NCBI GenBank assembly: GCA_021777555.1
Contig: JAJYDK010000010.1
Location: 1-64,000 of the forward strand
Source: Pseudomonadota bacterium
GTDB lineage: Bacteria; Pseudomonadota; Gammaproteobacteria; Steroidobacterales; Steroidobacteraceae
Length of the DNA stretch: 64,000 bases
Direction: 5' to 3'
Numbering within the stretch: the stretch's first letter is position 1; each line of letters opens with the position of its first letter. Below the pieces are notes generated by a model. The model ran no database searches and was not told the origin of the DNA. It was given only the letters and a program-made list of their open reading frames with translations. A program made the translations under genes and the position numbers. This document shows positions 10,579 to 19,184 of this stretch, in pieces.

Positions 10579-11259
10579 TCATGTCGCGGGCCGCTCGAGC
10601 ATCGCCACGTTGACGTCGGTACGCAGCTCGAAGCCGAGCGATCGATAGAGCGCAATCGCCGGAGAGTTGGTTTTCCAGGCATGCAGGAACGGCCGCTCGC
10701 CGCGGGCCTCGATGCCGGCCGCGACCACCGCGGAGAGTCTGCGAGCGAGTCCCCTGCCCCGGAAATCCGGGTGCGTGCATACCCCGCTCACCTCGGTGTA
10801 GCCCGGGAACCGGAAGCGCTCGCCGGCCATGGCGGCAAGCCGCCCCTCGATGCGGATACCCCTGAATCCTCCCATCACGTGCGTGCGCGCCAGAAACGGT
10901 CCCGGCTCGGTGAGCATCGCCAACGCCAGCATCTCAGGGGCATCCGCGTCGGTGAGCCGGATGATGTCCTCCCCGGCCACGGCGCTCTGACTGCGGGCGG
11001 CCACCATCTGCACGCCCACGGCCGATCTGACCAACGAGAGCTGCGGCGGCAGGGCGACGGTTGGAGCCTGAAGGACATACACCGATTCGCCCGGGCTCAC
11101 GAGCGCCGCGAGAGCAAGCAAGGCCTGCGGAGAATCGTCGCGGGCGGATGCGAACAGATGCACGTCGGGGAGATATCGGCGCGCCAGCGCGCCGCCGATC
11201 GACAGCGCCGCCTGGTGGGTGGTGAGGCTGGCCCATGCGGGCCGGTCGAGAGGATTCAT
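10579..11259 (-). CDS. GNAT family N-acetyltransferase
   Basis: 226-residue protein whose C-terminal half is a GNAT domain. The acetyl-CoA binding motif A is visible as VCTHPDFRGRGLARRL, followed by the motif B segment FLHAWKTNSPAIALYRSLGFE. The N-terminal half (about 1-105) is less conserved, as in the FR47-like subgroup. The start is placed at MNPLDRPAW; 44 further in-frame codons upstream lack family character. The substrate cannot be told. Convergent with yccF (4-bp gap) and divergent from the DUF2147 gene. Confidence 0.85.
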   Translation of the reverse strand: MNPLDRPAWASLTTHQAALSIGGALARRYLPDVHLFASARDDSPQALLALAALVSPGESVYVLQAPTVALPPQLSLVRSAVGVQMVAARSQSAVAGEDIIRLTDADAPEMLALAMLTEPGPFLARTHVMGGFRGIRIEGRLAAMAGERFRFPGYTEVSGVCTHPDFRGRGLARRLSAVVAAGIEARGERPFLHAWKTNSPAIALYRSLGFELRTDVNVAMLERPAT

Positions 11260-11429
11260 GCGCGCCACGCTCGCGGCAGGACGATTGACCCGGGCACGGA
11301 AGTATATCCGCCCTGCCCCCGCCTGGCCCCGCACGCCAGACGTCCGGTCCCGGTCTCCGGCGGCGCCGCAGGATTTTTGAGATCGAATCACTTCCTCGGG
11401 CGACGCGGATGCCGGTAGGATGCGCGCCC

Positions 11430-11927
11430 ATGCGCCCGCTCAGCCTCCTGCGATTCCTCGCCCTGTTCCTTCTGATGGCGCCGCTCGCGGTTCCGGCCGG
11501 CGCGGCAATCGGCGGCTGGTCGACGCCCGTCGGGCTGTGGTCACCGCTCGACCACTCCGGCAAGCCGCGCGGACTGATCGCCATCTACGAGAATGGCGGC
11601 TTGTACTACGGGCGCATCGAGCCGCTCTCGCCCACGGATGACCGCTCGGCGCGTTGTACGCACTGCACCGGCCGCCGCAAGGATCAGCCCCTCGACGGCT
11701 TGCTGCTTATGCGCCACCTGCGCTACCGCAATGGCGAATACATCGGCGGGGACATCCTCGATCCCCGCACCGGCCGGATTTACGGTTGCGAGCTGCGCCT
11801 CATCGACGGCGGCCGCAAGCTCGTGATGCGCGGCTACCTCGGCATCCCACTTCTCGGGCGCTCCGAGGTCTGGCAGCGCATGCAGGGCCAGCCGGGCGTC
11901 AAGGTCTGGCCGGTACCCGGGGCCTGA
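11430..11927 (+). CDS. secreted DUF2147 domain protein
   Basis: 165-residue exported protein. A signal peptide is clear at the N-terminus (basic MRPLSLLR, then a leucine-rich core, with likely cleavage after the AGA at about residue 27). The mature part is a DUF2147 domain: GLWSPLDHSGKPRG, YYGRIEPL, a CTHC pair near residue 80, GDILDPRTGRIYGCELRL and a terminal WQRM. Characterised roles are lacking. The ATG at 11430 is chosen as it starts directly at the signal peptide; an in-frame ATG at 11409 would add only seven residues. Confidence 0.85.
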   Translation: MRPLSLLRFLALFLLMAPLAVPAGAAIGGWSTPVGLWSPLDHSGKPRGLIAIYENGGLYYGRIEPLSPTDDRSARCTHCTGRRKDQPLDGLLLMRHLRYRNGEYIGGDILDPRTGRIYGCELRLIDGGRKLVMRGYLGIPLLGRSEVWQRMQGQPGVKVWPVPGA

Positions 11928-11955
11928 CCGGTCGTGGATTGAATCCAGGCCCTTG

Positions 11956-11974
11956 AGACCGGGTCTTCCGGTCT
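11956..11974 (+). terminator. possible hairpin terminator after the DUF2147 gene
   Basis: AGACCGG and CCGGTCT form a perfect 7-bp stem around a 5-nt loop, 29 bp after the DUF2147 stop. The following bases (GTACATTT) contain only a short T tract, so it would be a weak intrinsic terminator at best. Confidence 0.3.
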
Positions 11975-12070
11975 GTACATTTCACCAGCGAGCCGCGGGC
12001 CCCTGGCGCTCCGGCACCTCCACTCTTTTCTTTCGAGCCGCTCCGAGCGAGGGCGGCAGGGACCGCGCTG

Positions 12071-12874
12071 ATGAAAATCTATTCCTGGAACGTCAACGGC
12101 ATCCGCTCCGTCACCAAGAAGGGCACGCTGCAGAGCTTCATCAAGACTCACCGGCCCGACATCCTGTGCCTGCAGGAGACCAAGGCCGAGCGGGGCCAGG
12201 CCGACATCGACTTGAATGGCCACGGCTACCAAGAGTACTGGAACTCGGCGGTCAAGAAAGGCTACTCGGGCACGGCCGTTTTCACGCGCAGCGAGCCGCT
12301 CTCGGTCATGAACGGCTTCTCCGCCGACATCGCCCACCAGTACAAGTTCACCGACCGCGAGGGACGCGACAGCCTCGAGGAGGGGCGCGTGATCAGCGCC
12401 GAGTATTCCCGGTTCTACATCGTCACCGTCTATACCCCCAACGCGAAGGACGACCTCAGTCGGCTCGACCTGCGCCACAAGCACTGGGATCCGGCCTTCC
12501 TCGCCCACTGCAAGCAGCTCGAGAAGAAGAAGCCGGTGGTGTTCTGCGGCGATCTCAACGTCGCGCACACCGAGCTCGATCTCGCCAATCCAGGCCCCAA
12601 TCGCGGCAAGAAGGGCTTCACGGACGAGGAGCGGGAGGGCTTCCAACATTTCATCGACGCAGGATTCGTCGATACTCTGCGCCTGTTCAAGGACGGCAAG
12701 GGCCACTACACCTGGTGGAGCCATTTCGCCAACTCCCGCGCCCGCAACGTGGGATGGAGAATCGATTACGTGCTCGTCTCCCAGGCCTTGCGCAAGGCCG
12801 TCAAGGCCGCCGAGATCCACGCCGACATCATGGGCAGCGATCACTGCCCGGTGAGCATCACGCTCGATGACTGA
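12071..12874 (+). CDS. xthA: exodeoxyribonuclease III
   Basis: AP endonuclease and 3'-5' exonuclease of base-excision repair, 267 residues, the usual size. The exonuclease/endonuclease/phosphatase signatures are all present: WNVNGIR at the start (Asn), LQETK near residue 36 (metal-binding Glu), GDLNVAH near residue 157 (Asp and Asn), and the C-terminal GSDHCPV (catalytic His). ATG start. It stands as a single gene between the DUF2147 protein and the Rieske protein, with a 143-bp upstream gap. Confidence 0.96.
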   Translation: MKIYSWNVNGIRSVTKKGTLQSFIKTHRPDILCLQETKAERGQADIDLNGHGYQEYWNSAVKKGYSGTAVFTRSEPLSVMNGFSADIAHQYKFTDREGRDSLEEGRVISAEYSRFYIVTVYTPNAKDDLSRLDLRHKHWDPAFLAHCKQLEKKKPVVFCGDLNVAHTELDLANPGPNRGKKGFTDEEREGFQHFIDAGFVDTLRLFKDGKGHYTWWSHFANSRARNVGWRIDYVLVSQALRKAVKAAEIHADIMGSDHCPVSITLDD

Positions 12875-12989
12875 TGCGGCCGGCGGCGGGCGGACGCCGC
12901 CCTTGACATGTATCAACACCGCGGCGGCGCCTCCTTCGTAGAATCCCGGCGGGCCGCCTCGAGGCGGTCATGGGAGCGGAGACTGACTG

Positions 12990-13319
12990 ATGCCGCAATG
13001 GTTCGAAGCGGGCCGGATCGGGGACATCGCCGAGCGCGACTGGACGGTGCTCATCGTCAATGGCACCGATGTCGCGGTGTTCCATCTCGATGGCGAGTAC
13101 TACGCCATCGAGGATGTGTGCTCGCACTACGGCAGTCCGCTCTCGACCGGATGGCTCGAAGGCGATCACATCGTCTGCCCGCGCCACCTGGCCGAATTCT
13201 GCGTGCGCACCGGCTCGGTCCGCAAAGCGCCCGCGCACGAGCCGGTGCACAGTTTCCCGGTGCGTGTCCGCGCGGGGATCATCGAGGTCTGTGACGATCG
13301 CCCGGGAAGCTGCGATTGA
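12990..13319 (+). CDS. Rieske 2Fe-2S ferredoxin-type protein
   Basis: 109-residue soluble Rieske protein. The cluster ligands are CSH (about 44-46) and CPRH (about 63-66), i.e. C-x-H and C-x2-H. Length and sequence (VFHLDGEYYAIEDVCSHYGSPL, IIEVCDD) resemble the ferredoxin components of aromatic-ring dioxygenases and the small NirD-like proteins. No oxygenase or reductase gene adjoins it, so its partner is unknown. A GGAG ribosome site lies about ten bases before the ATG. Convergent with the FFLEE-motif gene. Confidence 0.9.
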   Translation: MPQWFEAGRIGDIAERDWTVLIVNGTDVAVFHLDGEYYAIEDVCSHYGSPLSTGWLEGDHIVCPRHLAEFCVRTGSVRKAPAHEPVHSFPVRVRAGIIEVCDDRPGSCD

Positions 13320-13369
13320 CCGGACCGCGACCCGGCCCGCTGCGGCTCCCGCAGGACTGACGCCGCCCG

Positions 13370-14083
13370 TCAGACTGCGCCGTCTGCGGCCGCCGCATCG
13401 CCGGGCGCCTCCCCGAGCTGAGACTTCATGAACGCGATCTCGCGCTCACGGATCGCCGCGAGCAGCGGCTCGGCGCTCGGCATGCCCGCGAATGCGCCAA
13501 AGCCACGCTCGATGAAATCCTGCATTGTGCCGAAGCCCAGGATGCGCGCCGGCGTGCGCGCCGCGCGCAGCGCCACCCCCACCAGAGGGATACGGACCGC
13601 CCGATCGAGCCGCCCGCCGACCTCCAGAATCAGCTCGATCTGTCGTCGACGCGCCGCGGGCCGGGCGACTTCGCGGTACGCCCGCGCGTAGGAGGCTGCC
13701 GTGACCGGACCTGGCGCGAGGCGCTCTGCCATCGCGAGATCGAGCTCCTCGCTCAGCACCTCGAGCTCGATCGCGAGGATCAGGATCTCCAGTGCCGAGA
13801 GCGGCAGCGTGCGTCGCAGCGCGCCCCAGGCGCGCGTAAGCTCCGTATCGCGGCGGGCGAAGTCCTGCGGCCCGTAGAGATCGCTCAGGAAGAAGCCGAC
13901 GGCTGCAGCGGTCACCGCACCGGCGCGCAGGTCCGCATACGTTCGCTCGAGCCGCTGCGCCTGCCACGCCTGGAGCCGTCGCATCCGCTCGGCCAGCGCC
14001 GGATCGGCGGCGATCCGCGAATCGAGCTGCGCCTTGCGCTCGAGCAGGCGGTCGGTCTCGATGCGGGAGCGCGCCTCGCTCAA
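13370..14083 (-). CDS. FFLEE-motif family protein of unknown function
   Basis: 237-residue protein, largely alpha-helical, without a signal peptide. It carries AVGFFLSDLYGPQDFARRD near residue 65, a variant of the FFLEELYGP motif that names a small family I recall from Xanthomonadales and related groups. C-terminal half has GGRLDRAVRIPLVGVALRAARTPA and a glycine/phenylalanine-rich FIERGFGAFAGM stretch. The start appears to be TTG, overlapping the lipase stop as TTGA, which fits coupled translation. It is last in the operon phasin-like protein, patatin, lipase, FFLEE. Biochemical role is not known; the context suggests a part in storage-lipid handling. Confidence 0.75.
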   Translation of the reverse strand: MSEARSRIETDRLLERKAQLDSRIAADPALAERMRRLQAWQAQRLERTYADLRAGAVTAAAVGFFLSDLYGPQDFARRDTELTRAWGALRRTLPLSALEILILAIELEVLSEELDLAMAERLAPGPVTAASYARAYREVARPAARRRQIELILEVGGRLDRAVRIPLVGVALRAARTPARILGFGTMQDFIERGFGAFAGMPSAEPLLAAIREREIAFMKSQLGEAPGDAAAADGAV

Positions 14084-14979
14084 TTGCGCAGCTCCGCAAC
14101 GATCCCCTCGAGGACGGCCGGCGCGCTCAACAGACTCAAATGCCCAAGGCCGCGCAGCTCGATCAAGCGGGCGCCGCGAATGGCCGCGCTGGTCGCGGGC
14201 GCGATGAGATTGTCATCGAGACTGTAGAGACTCGTCAGCGGCACGCCGAGCCGCCCCTCCTGCAGCCCGTTGAGCTCGAGCAGCCACGGGGATCCGCGGC
14301 ACATCTGCCGGGTGCTCGGCCAGCCGAATCGGCAGGCGATCTCGGTGCCATGATGGGGCGTGCCGAGCGTGATGATCCGCCCGATCACCCCGGGGTTGGC
14401 GATGCGCGCCGCCGCACGGGCCACCAGGCCCCCCATGCTGTGCGCGACGATCACCACCGGCCGGCCGCTCGCACGGAGTCCCTCGATCTGCTCGAGCAGC
14501 GCTTGGGCGAGTGCGTCGATATCGGCAAAGGGCGGCTCGAGATTCACCGCATCTACGCGCTCGATGCCGGCGGCACGCAGCGCCGCAAGCAGCGGTCGCC
14601 ATATGGCGCGATTGCAGGCGATGCCGTGCACCAGGATGACCTGCGCCGGCGGAGCACTCGGGCGCCCGGCCACGCGATCGAGCCACGCCAGGACCGGCTC
14701 GGCGGCCATGCGAAAGAGCATGAGCTCGAACTGCATCGCTTCCAGGCAAAGGATCCGCAGCACCATCACAATCGCCGCACGGCTCCCGTCCGAGCGCGCG
14801 CCGCGGCGCGCCACCACGAGCGAGACTGCGACCAACGTCACGGACATGCCCATCCAGGCCGCGGCGCCGGCCACCAGGGCTGCCCCGGGCGCTGCGAGGA
14901 ACGCTGCCGCACAGACTCCCACCGCCCCCGCGGCGAGCAGACGCGCCGCGAGCACGATCCTCCAGAACCGCGCCGCCAC
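14080..14979 (-). CDS. membrane-anchored alpha/beta hydrolase (lipase-like)
   Basis: 299-residue protein with two N-terminal hydrophobic segments (about 8-55) followed by an alpha/beta-hydrolase domain. Oxyanion-hole region HGIACN near residue 118, nucleophile elbow AHSMGG near residue 180 (Ser), LGTPHHGTEIA typical of triacylglycerol lipase/PGAP1-like enzymes, a catalytic Asp probably in SLYSLDDNLI and the His in GLGHLSLL. Start is GTG, 5 bp after the patatin stop. It overlaps the FFLEE gene. A cytoplasmic-membrane lipase acting on neutral lipid or polyester would fit the cluster, but the substrate is not shown by sequence. Confidence 0.85.
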   Translation of the reverse strand: MAARFWRIVLAARLLAAGAVGVCAAAFLAAPGAALVAGAAAWMGMSVTLVAVSLVVARRGARSDGSRAAIVMVLRILCLEAMQFELMLFRMAAEPVLAWLDRVAGRPSAPPAQVILVHGIACNRAIWRPLLAALRAAGIERVDAVNLEPPFADIDALAQALLEQIEGLRASGRPVVIVAHSMGGLVARAAARIANPGVIGRIITLGTPHHGTEIACRFGWPSTRQMCRGSPWLLELNGLQEGRLGVPLTSLYSLDDNLIAPATSAAIRGARLIELRGLGHLSLLSAPAVLEGIVAELRN

Positions 14980-14984
14980 GGCCG

Positions 14985-16226
14985 CTATCCGCCACCCAGC
15001 CCGGCGAGCACACTGTCCAGGCGATTGAGGGCACGCCCGAGCCGGCGCGCGACCCGTCGGGTATCGAGGCTCCTCTCGCGCACCGCGGTCGAGAATTTCC
15101 GCTCATGGTCGCTCAGGCGGCTCATGTCGAGATCGAGTCCGTGACGGCGCAGGATCGGGGCGAGCGCATCGGCCTGCGAGCGCAAATCGCGCCGGGTGCG
15201 CTGGTAGGCGTGATCGGTGAGCTCACGGCGGCCCGAGTAGCGGAACACGTTCGTGAAGAACAGCTTCTCATCGTGCCGGTCCGGCTCGAGCAACAGGACA
15301 TCGGCGTGCGGAAAGCGCGCACCGTAGTTCGCCATGCCCACCTGCATGCGCGAATGGATGAGCGAGCGGAACGTCTGGCCGAGAACCGCGGGCAGCCCGC
15401 GCGAGGCGAGGTTGACTGGGACCTCCCCCGTGGCCTGCGAGGCATCGAAAGGAACCAGCGGGTTGATGCAGATCGCCAGGCTGCAGCCGGCCTCGAGAGC
15501 CAGCGAGGCATGCATGGTGCGGATGAGTGCGCCATCGACATAATCGCGACCGTTGATTTTCACAGCCGGGTACAGGCCCGGGAGGGCCGCGCTCGCCACG
15601 ACGGCGCGCGAGATGGGCACCCGATCGTGCCGCGGGGTTCCAAAGGACACCGACTCGCCTGTGTTGAGATCAGTGGCCACCACGTAGAGACGGTGTGCGA
15701 GCTTGCGGAAGCTGTCCGTGTGGCCTTCGGAGCTGAATGCGGCGCGCAGGTAGTGCTCGAGGTGGCTGTTGTCAAAGAGCGCGCTCGGCATGAGCCTGCC
15801 GAGCGCATCGACCGCGGCGGGCCACTCCGCGCCGAGCGGATTGCGGGCGTACTGGCGGGCGATGTCCGCGAGCACCTGCGGAATCAGCGCGATCCTCTGT
15901 CCGTACTCGGCGAGCGCCGGTCGCATGGCCACCGCCGTGGCAAACGGAATCGCCGTCGATTCATCGTGGATGAACGTCGTGCCGAGGCTCGTGGTATCGA
16001 ACCCGTTGGCGAGGCCCGCGGCCACCAGGGCGCCGGAGCTCACCCCGACATAGACATCGAAGTCGGTGAGCGAGCGGCCGACGATCGACTCCCCGAGCGC
16101 GTGCAGTGCCCCGATCTCGTAGAACGCCCCGAGAGGCCCGCCGCCGGCGAGCGCGACCGCAAGCTTCCCCGTGCCCGCGCGCTCCCGCGAGGCACGCCTC
16201 GCGCGCGCGGGCTCGATGGTGAGCAT
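14985..16226 (-). CDS. patatin-like phospholipase family protein
   Basis: 413-residue patatin-domain hydrolase with no signal peptide. The oxyanion loop GGGPLGAFYEIGAL lies near residue 28, the nucleophile elbow is GVSSGAL (Ser about 64), and the second dyad residue is the Asp of VDGALIR near residue 232. The C-terminal 130 residues are arginine-rich and helical beyond the patatin domain. It follows the phasin-like gene by 6 bp and precedes the lipase by 5 bp. Patatins act as acyl hydrolases on phospholipids or neutral lipids; in this operon a storage-lipid substrate is an inference. Confidence 0.9.
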   Translation of the reverse strand: MLTIEPARARRASRERAGTGKLAVALAGGGPLGAFYEIGALHALGESIVGRSLTDFDVYVGVSSGALVAAGLANGFDTTSLGTTFIHDESTAIPFATAVAMRPALAEYGQRIALIPQVLADIARQYARNPLGAEWPAAVDALGRLMPSALFDNSHLEHYLRAAFSSEGHTDSFRKLAHRLYVVATDLNTGESVSFGTPRHDRVPISRAVVASAALPGLYPAVKINGRDYVDGALIRTMHASLALEAGCSLAICINPLVPFDASQATGEVPVNLASRGLPAVLGQTFRSLIHSRMQVGMANYGARFPHADVLLLEPDRHDEKLFFTNVFRYSGRRELTDHAYQRTRRDLRSQADALAPILRRHGLDLDMSRLSDHERKFSTAVRERSLDTRRVARRLGRALNRLDSVLAGLGGG

Positions 16227-16232
16227 CGTGCC

Positions 16233-16721
16233 TCAGTGCGCCGGCGCAGAGGCCGATTTGCGCCCAGAGGCCCGCGGGCCCACCGACCTGCGCGTACGCC
16301 GCGCCAGCTGCTCGATATTGGCGTTGAGCGCATCGACCCGCTTGCTCAAGGCCGCGAGTTGCTCCGCGCTCGGCACTCCGAGCTGCGTCAGCGCCCGGTG
16401 CACGCGCGTCTGGAAGATCTTCTCCAGCCCCTCGAGCGCATCGGCCGCCTGGCCGCGAACCTGGCCGATGCCCGCGCTCACCTTGGCCCGTGCGTCGCCG
16501 ATCAACTCCTGCAACGCCTGCTCCGCGGCGCCGCGCTGATCGGAATGAACGCGGGCCCCCTCGGTCACGAGCTCTTCGAAGAGTCGGGGGGCGCCGCTGC
16601 GCGCCCGCGCGGCCGCGCCGAGACCGGCGAGATAGATCTGATGCAGCGCATTCACCATCGTGGCCGGCGCGCGAGCAGCAGCGCTGCGCCGGCTCTTGCG
16701 GGACTTGCTCCGGGATGCCAT
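16233..16721 (-). CDS. phasin-like / PHA granule-associated protein
   Basis: 162-residue protein of the PhaF/PhaI-like phasin family. A basic N-terminus (MASRSKSRKSRR) is followed by a long amphipathic helical region (LHQIYLAGLGAAARA, LFEELVTEGARV, VRGQAADALEGLEKIFQTRV) and a heptad-like stretch, LAALSKRVDALNANIEQLARR. The histone-like AAKP tail of PhaF is absent. The ATG at 16721 is favoured by an AAGGGG ribosome site; the open frame upstream is a shadow of the TPR gene. It is the first gene of the operon leading into patatin, lipase and FFLEE genes. No PHA synthase is in the window, so it may coat polyester granules or lipid droplets. Confidence 0.85.
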   Translation of the reverse strand: MASRSKSRKSRRSAAARAPATMVNALHQIYLAGLGAAARARSGAPRLFEELVTEGARVHSDQRGAAEQALQELIGDARAKVSAGIGQVRGQAADALEGLEKIFQTRVHRALTQLGVPSAEQLAALSKRVDALNANIEQLARRTRRSVGPRASGRKSASAPAH

Positions 16722-16847
16722 GCCAAACCCCTTTTGCGGCCGCGGCCGCATATGCGTATTTACCCGAGTGGGCACCAGATGCCCGCCTCGTACTATAGGA
16801 GGGGAATTCGATCGGCTGGATTCGTACTTGCCACACCCGGTACCGTC

Positions 16848-17708
16848 ATGCATCGAGGAAACACTCCGGCTCGCGCCCGAGGCGGCACCTCCCGCGCCGA
16901 GCCGCATCAGCGGCTGCACCAACGCTGGACCCGCCTGCACCTGACCGATCGCGAGCCCTGGCCCGATGAGCACTTCGTCGGCGCCCTGGCCGCGGGCCAC
17001 GCCGGTCTTGCCTCCTGGCTCGCGACGCACGGAGGCGCTGCGGGCGTGGCGCGGGTTCTGCAGGAGGCGTGGAACGAATTTCATGACGGCGAGTTCAGCC
17101 GCGCGAAGAGGCTCGGTGAGGCGCTCGGCGTCTTTGGCGCCGTGGTGGCCGACAAAGCGGTCGCGGTCGACTCGCTTTATTCCAAGCGAAGCGAAGCGGA
17201 ACTCCTGAAGGCGCTGGAGTCGGCCATCGGGCGAGCCGAGCGCGCCGTCTCCGAGCTTCCCAACCAACCCAACACGCAATACACCCTGGCGTTGCTTCTC
17301 GGGCGCTACAGCCAGCGCATCTCGATCGTGAAGGCGCTCGCGGCCGGCCTGGCGGGCCGCGTGCGCCAGCACCTGGAGCGCGCGCTCGCCCTCGAGCCGC
17401 GGCACGCCGAGGCGCATCTCGCATTCGGGCTCTTCCATGCCGAGATCGTCAGCAAGCTCGGCTCGCTCGCCGCAAGCCTCGCCTACGGCGCCTCGCAGCG
17501 CGAAGCGCTCAGTCACTTCAGACAGGCGCTCGCGCTCGCCCCGCTCTCGCCCATCGTGCACATGGAGTTCGCGCACGGGCTGATGCTCCTCGATCCGGCC
17601 CGCTATCGCGAGCAGGCCGAGAGACTCTACCGCGACGCCGCCGAATGCGAGCCCGCCGACGCCATGGAGAGGCTCGATGCCGAGCGGGCCAGGGGCGGGC
17701 TGCGTTGA
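16848..17708 (+). CDS. TPR-like helical repeat protein, function unknown
   Basis: 286-residue soluble protein without a signal peptide. TPR-like repeats are visible in the C-terminal half: HLERALALEPRHAEAHLAFGLFHAEI and HFRQALALAPLSPIVHMEFAHGLMLLDP. The N-terminal region (WDRLH-like RWTRLHLTDREPWPDEHF) is conserved-looking but not one I recognise. Divergent from the phasin-like gene across 126 bp and convergent with the wax ester synthase gene (3-bp gap). Its location between lipid-body genes suggests a scaffold or accessory role, which is inference only. Confidence 0.75.
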   Translation: MHRGNTPARARGGTSRAEPHQRLHQRWTRLHLTDREPWPDEHFVGALAAGHAGLASWLATHGGAAGVARVLQEAWNEFHDGEFSRAKRLGEALGVFGAVVADKAVAVDSLYSKRSEAELLKALESAIGRAERAVSELPNQPNTQYTLALLLGRYSQRISIVKALAAGLAGRVRQHLERALALEPRHAEAHLAFGLFHAEIVSKLGSLAASLAYGASQREALSHFRQALALAPLSPIVHMEFAHGLMLLDPARYREQAERLYRDAAECEPADAMERLDAERARGGLR

Positions 17709-17711
17709 GCG

Positions 17712-19070
17712 CTAGGCATCGAGCGCGGCGCCACCGAGCAGCACGAGCAGCACCAGCCGCTCGAATTCCGAGGCGAGCAGCCCGACCAGCCGTTGCGGCT
17801 CCGGGATCAACTCGCGATCGGCCATGACGCCATACTGCACTCGTCCGCGGTAGGTGAACATGCTGACGCCTGCGCCAACGCTGCCGGACTGCGGCACCCA
17901 GAACAGCACCTCGGTGATGCTGCGGCCGGCAAGCGTGAGCGCCGCGGCGGGGCCGGGCAGATTGGAGGCGACCAGGCTCACCTTCGCGCTGAGCAGGTCG
18001 AGTGCGTACTCTTCCACCGCCGAGGGCAAATTCCCGAGGAGCGACAGCAGCCCGAACGTGGCGAGCGCCTGAGGAGAGCCTTTGAGCGCCTTGATGGCCG
18101 CACGCACGGTGTACAACCGCTCGAGCGGGTGGCGCACGCCGATCGGCAGCTCAACGAGCACCAGGCCGAACCGGTTGCCGAGCGAGGTGTCGGGCGGCCC
18201 CCCGGGCGCACCCTGCTTGAGGTTGACGGGAACCGCGGCCCGGATCGTCAGCCCCTCGACCGGCTCGCCTTCTGCCTCGAGGTAACGTCCGAGGGCCCCC
18301 GCCAGAGTCGCGATCAGCACATCGTTCACGGTGCAGCCGAGGCACCGGCCGATCGTGTGCACTTCCTCGAGCGAGAGCGCCTGCGCCCAGGCGAGGCGAC
18401 GCACTCCCGAGAGATCACGCCGCAGCCGCGTGGGTGGATCGTCGGACAGCGTTGCGAGACGCATCAGCTCGACGCCGATCCCGAGCGCCTGTTGGGCGAG
18501 ACCCACCGCCTGCGCCGGCCGCAGCGCGTAGTGCACTCCCGCCTCGATCAGCTCCGCGCCCGAACGAAGGACGTCGTGCGCCGTCTGCGGTGCGGGCACC
18601 GAGACCGCACCCGAGATGTCATGGTCCGCGAGCGACAGCAGAACCTTGACCAGTGCGATGCCATCGGCATAACAGTGGTGGATGCGCACGATGAGGGCGC
18701 TACCGCCCCGATACCGCTCGATCAGGTGAAATGACCAGAGCGGCCGTCCGGGCGCAAACGGGCTGCTGGCGAGCTCGCCCGCCAATGCCTCGAGCTCCCG
18801 CTGACCACCCGGTTCGGGCAACGCGGCCGAGAGGAGGTGATCGTCGAGATCGAAGGTGGGTGTCTCGAGCCAGCTGCCACCGAGCGTGTCGGCGGCCGGC
18901 CGCGTGCGAAAACGGGCGAAGGCGAGGAATCGCCGCTCGATGAGCTCCCGGAGCGGCTCGCGCCCGATCGGCTCACCGAGCACGATCAAGCCCACGATGG
19001 TCATCGGGTTGGCCGGCTGATCCATCAGCAGCCACGCCCGATCGACGCCTGACATGCGCTCGGCCGACAT
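17712..19070 (-). CDS. wax ester synthase / diacylglycerol acyltransferase (WS/DGAT)
   Basis: Bifunctional acyltransferase making wax esters from fatty alcohol and acyl-CoA, or triacylglycerol from diacylglycerol and acyl-CoA, at the inner face of the membrane. 452 residues, normal for the family. The catalytic HHxxxDG motif is HHCYADG near residue 145. Other family segments are GVDRAWLLMDQPANPM at the N-terminus, NLPGP near residue 375 and a VPVNLK segment in the middle. Start is the ATG at 19070; a second in-frame ATG (MSGVDRAW) lies five codons later and is equally plausible. Divergent from the fatty acyl reductase gene, so the alcohol-forming and esterifying steps sit side by side. Confidence 0.93.
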   Translation of the reverse strand: MSAERMSGVDRAWLLMDQPANPMTIVGLIVLGEPIGREPLRELIERRFLAFARFRTRPAADTLGGSWLETPTFDLDDHLLSAALPEPGGQRELEALAGELASSPFAPGRPLWSFHLIERYRGGSALIVRIHHCYADGIALVKVLLSLADHDISGAVSVPAPQTAHDVLRSGAELIEAGVHYALRPAQAVGLAQQALGIGVELMRLATLSDDPPTRLRRDLSGVRRLAWAQALSLEEVHTIGRCLGCTVNDVLIATLAGALGRYLEAEGEPVEGLTIRAAVPVNLKQGAPGGPPDTSLGNRFGLVLVELPIGVRHPLERLYTVRAAIKALKGSPQALATFGLLSLLGNLPSAVEEYALDLLSAKVSLVASNLPGPAAALTLAGRSITEVLFWVPQSGSVGAGVSMFTYRGRVQYGVMADRELIPEPQRLVGLLASEFERLVLLVLLGGAALDA

Positions 19071-19184
19071 GCGCGTAGTGTCGCGCGAGTCGCGGGAGCT
19101 GTGCCCCTCGGTTTGCCACGATACGAGCGCGGCGCATGAGCGGCGTAGCGTGTGCATCTCAAGACAGCGCCTGGCGCTCGACGC

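Noticed and set aside
12903-12949. TTGACA and TAGAAT upstream of the Rieske gene as a promoter pair
   Set aside because: The spacer is about 30 bp, far outside the usable range.
13340-13354. CTGCGG/CCGCAG hairpin between the convergent Rieske and FFLEE genes as a bidirectional terminator
   Set aside because: A 6-bp GC stem without a T tract on either strand; common by chance at this GC content.
16743-16782. Palindromic GC repeat and GGGCA/TGCCC inverted repeat in the phasin/TPR gap as a regulator site
   Set aside because: Short and GC-only; no promoter elements align with them and no regulator gene adjoins.
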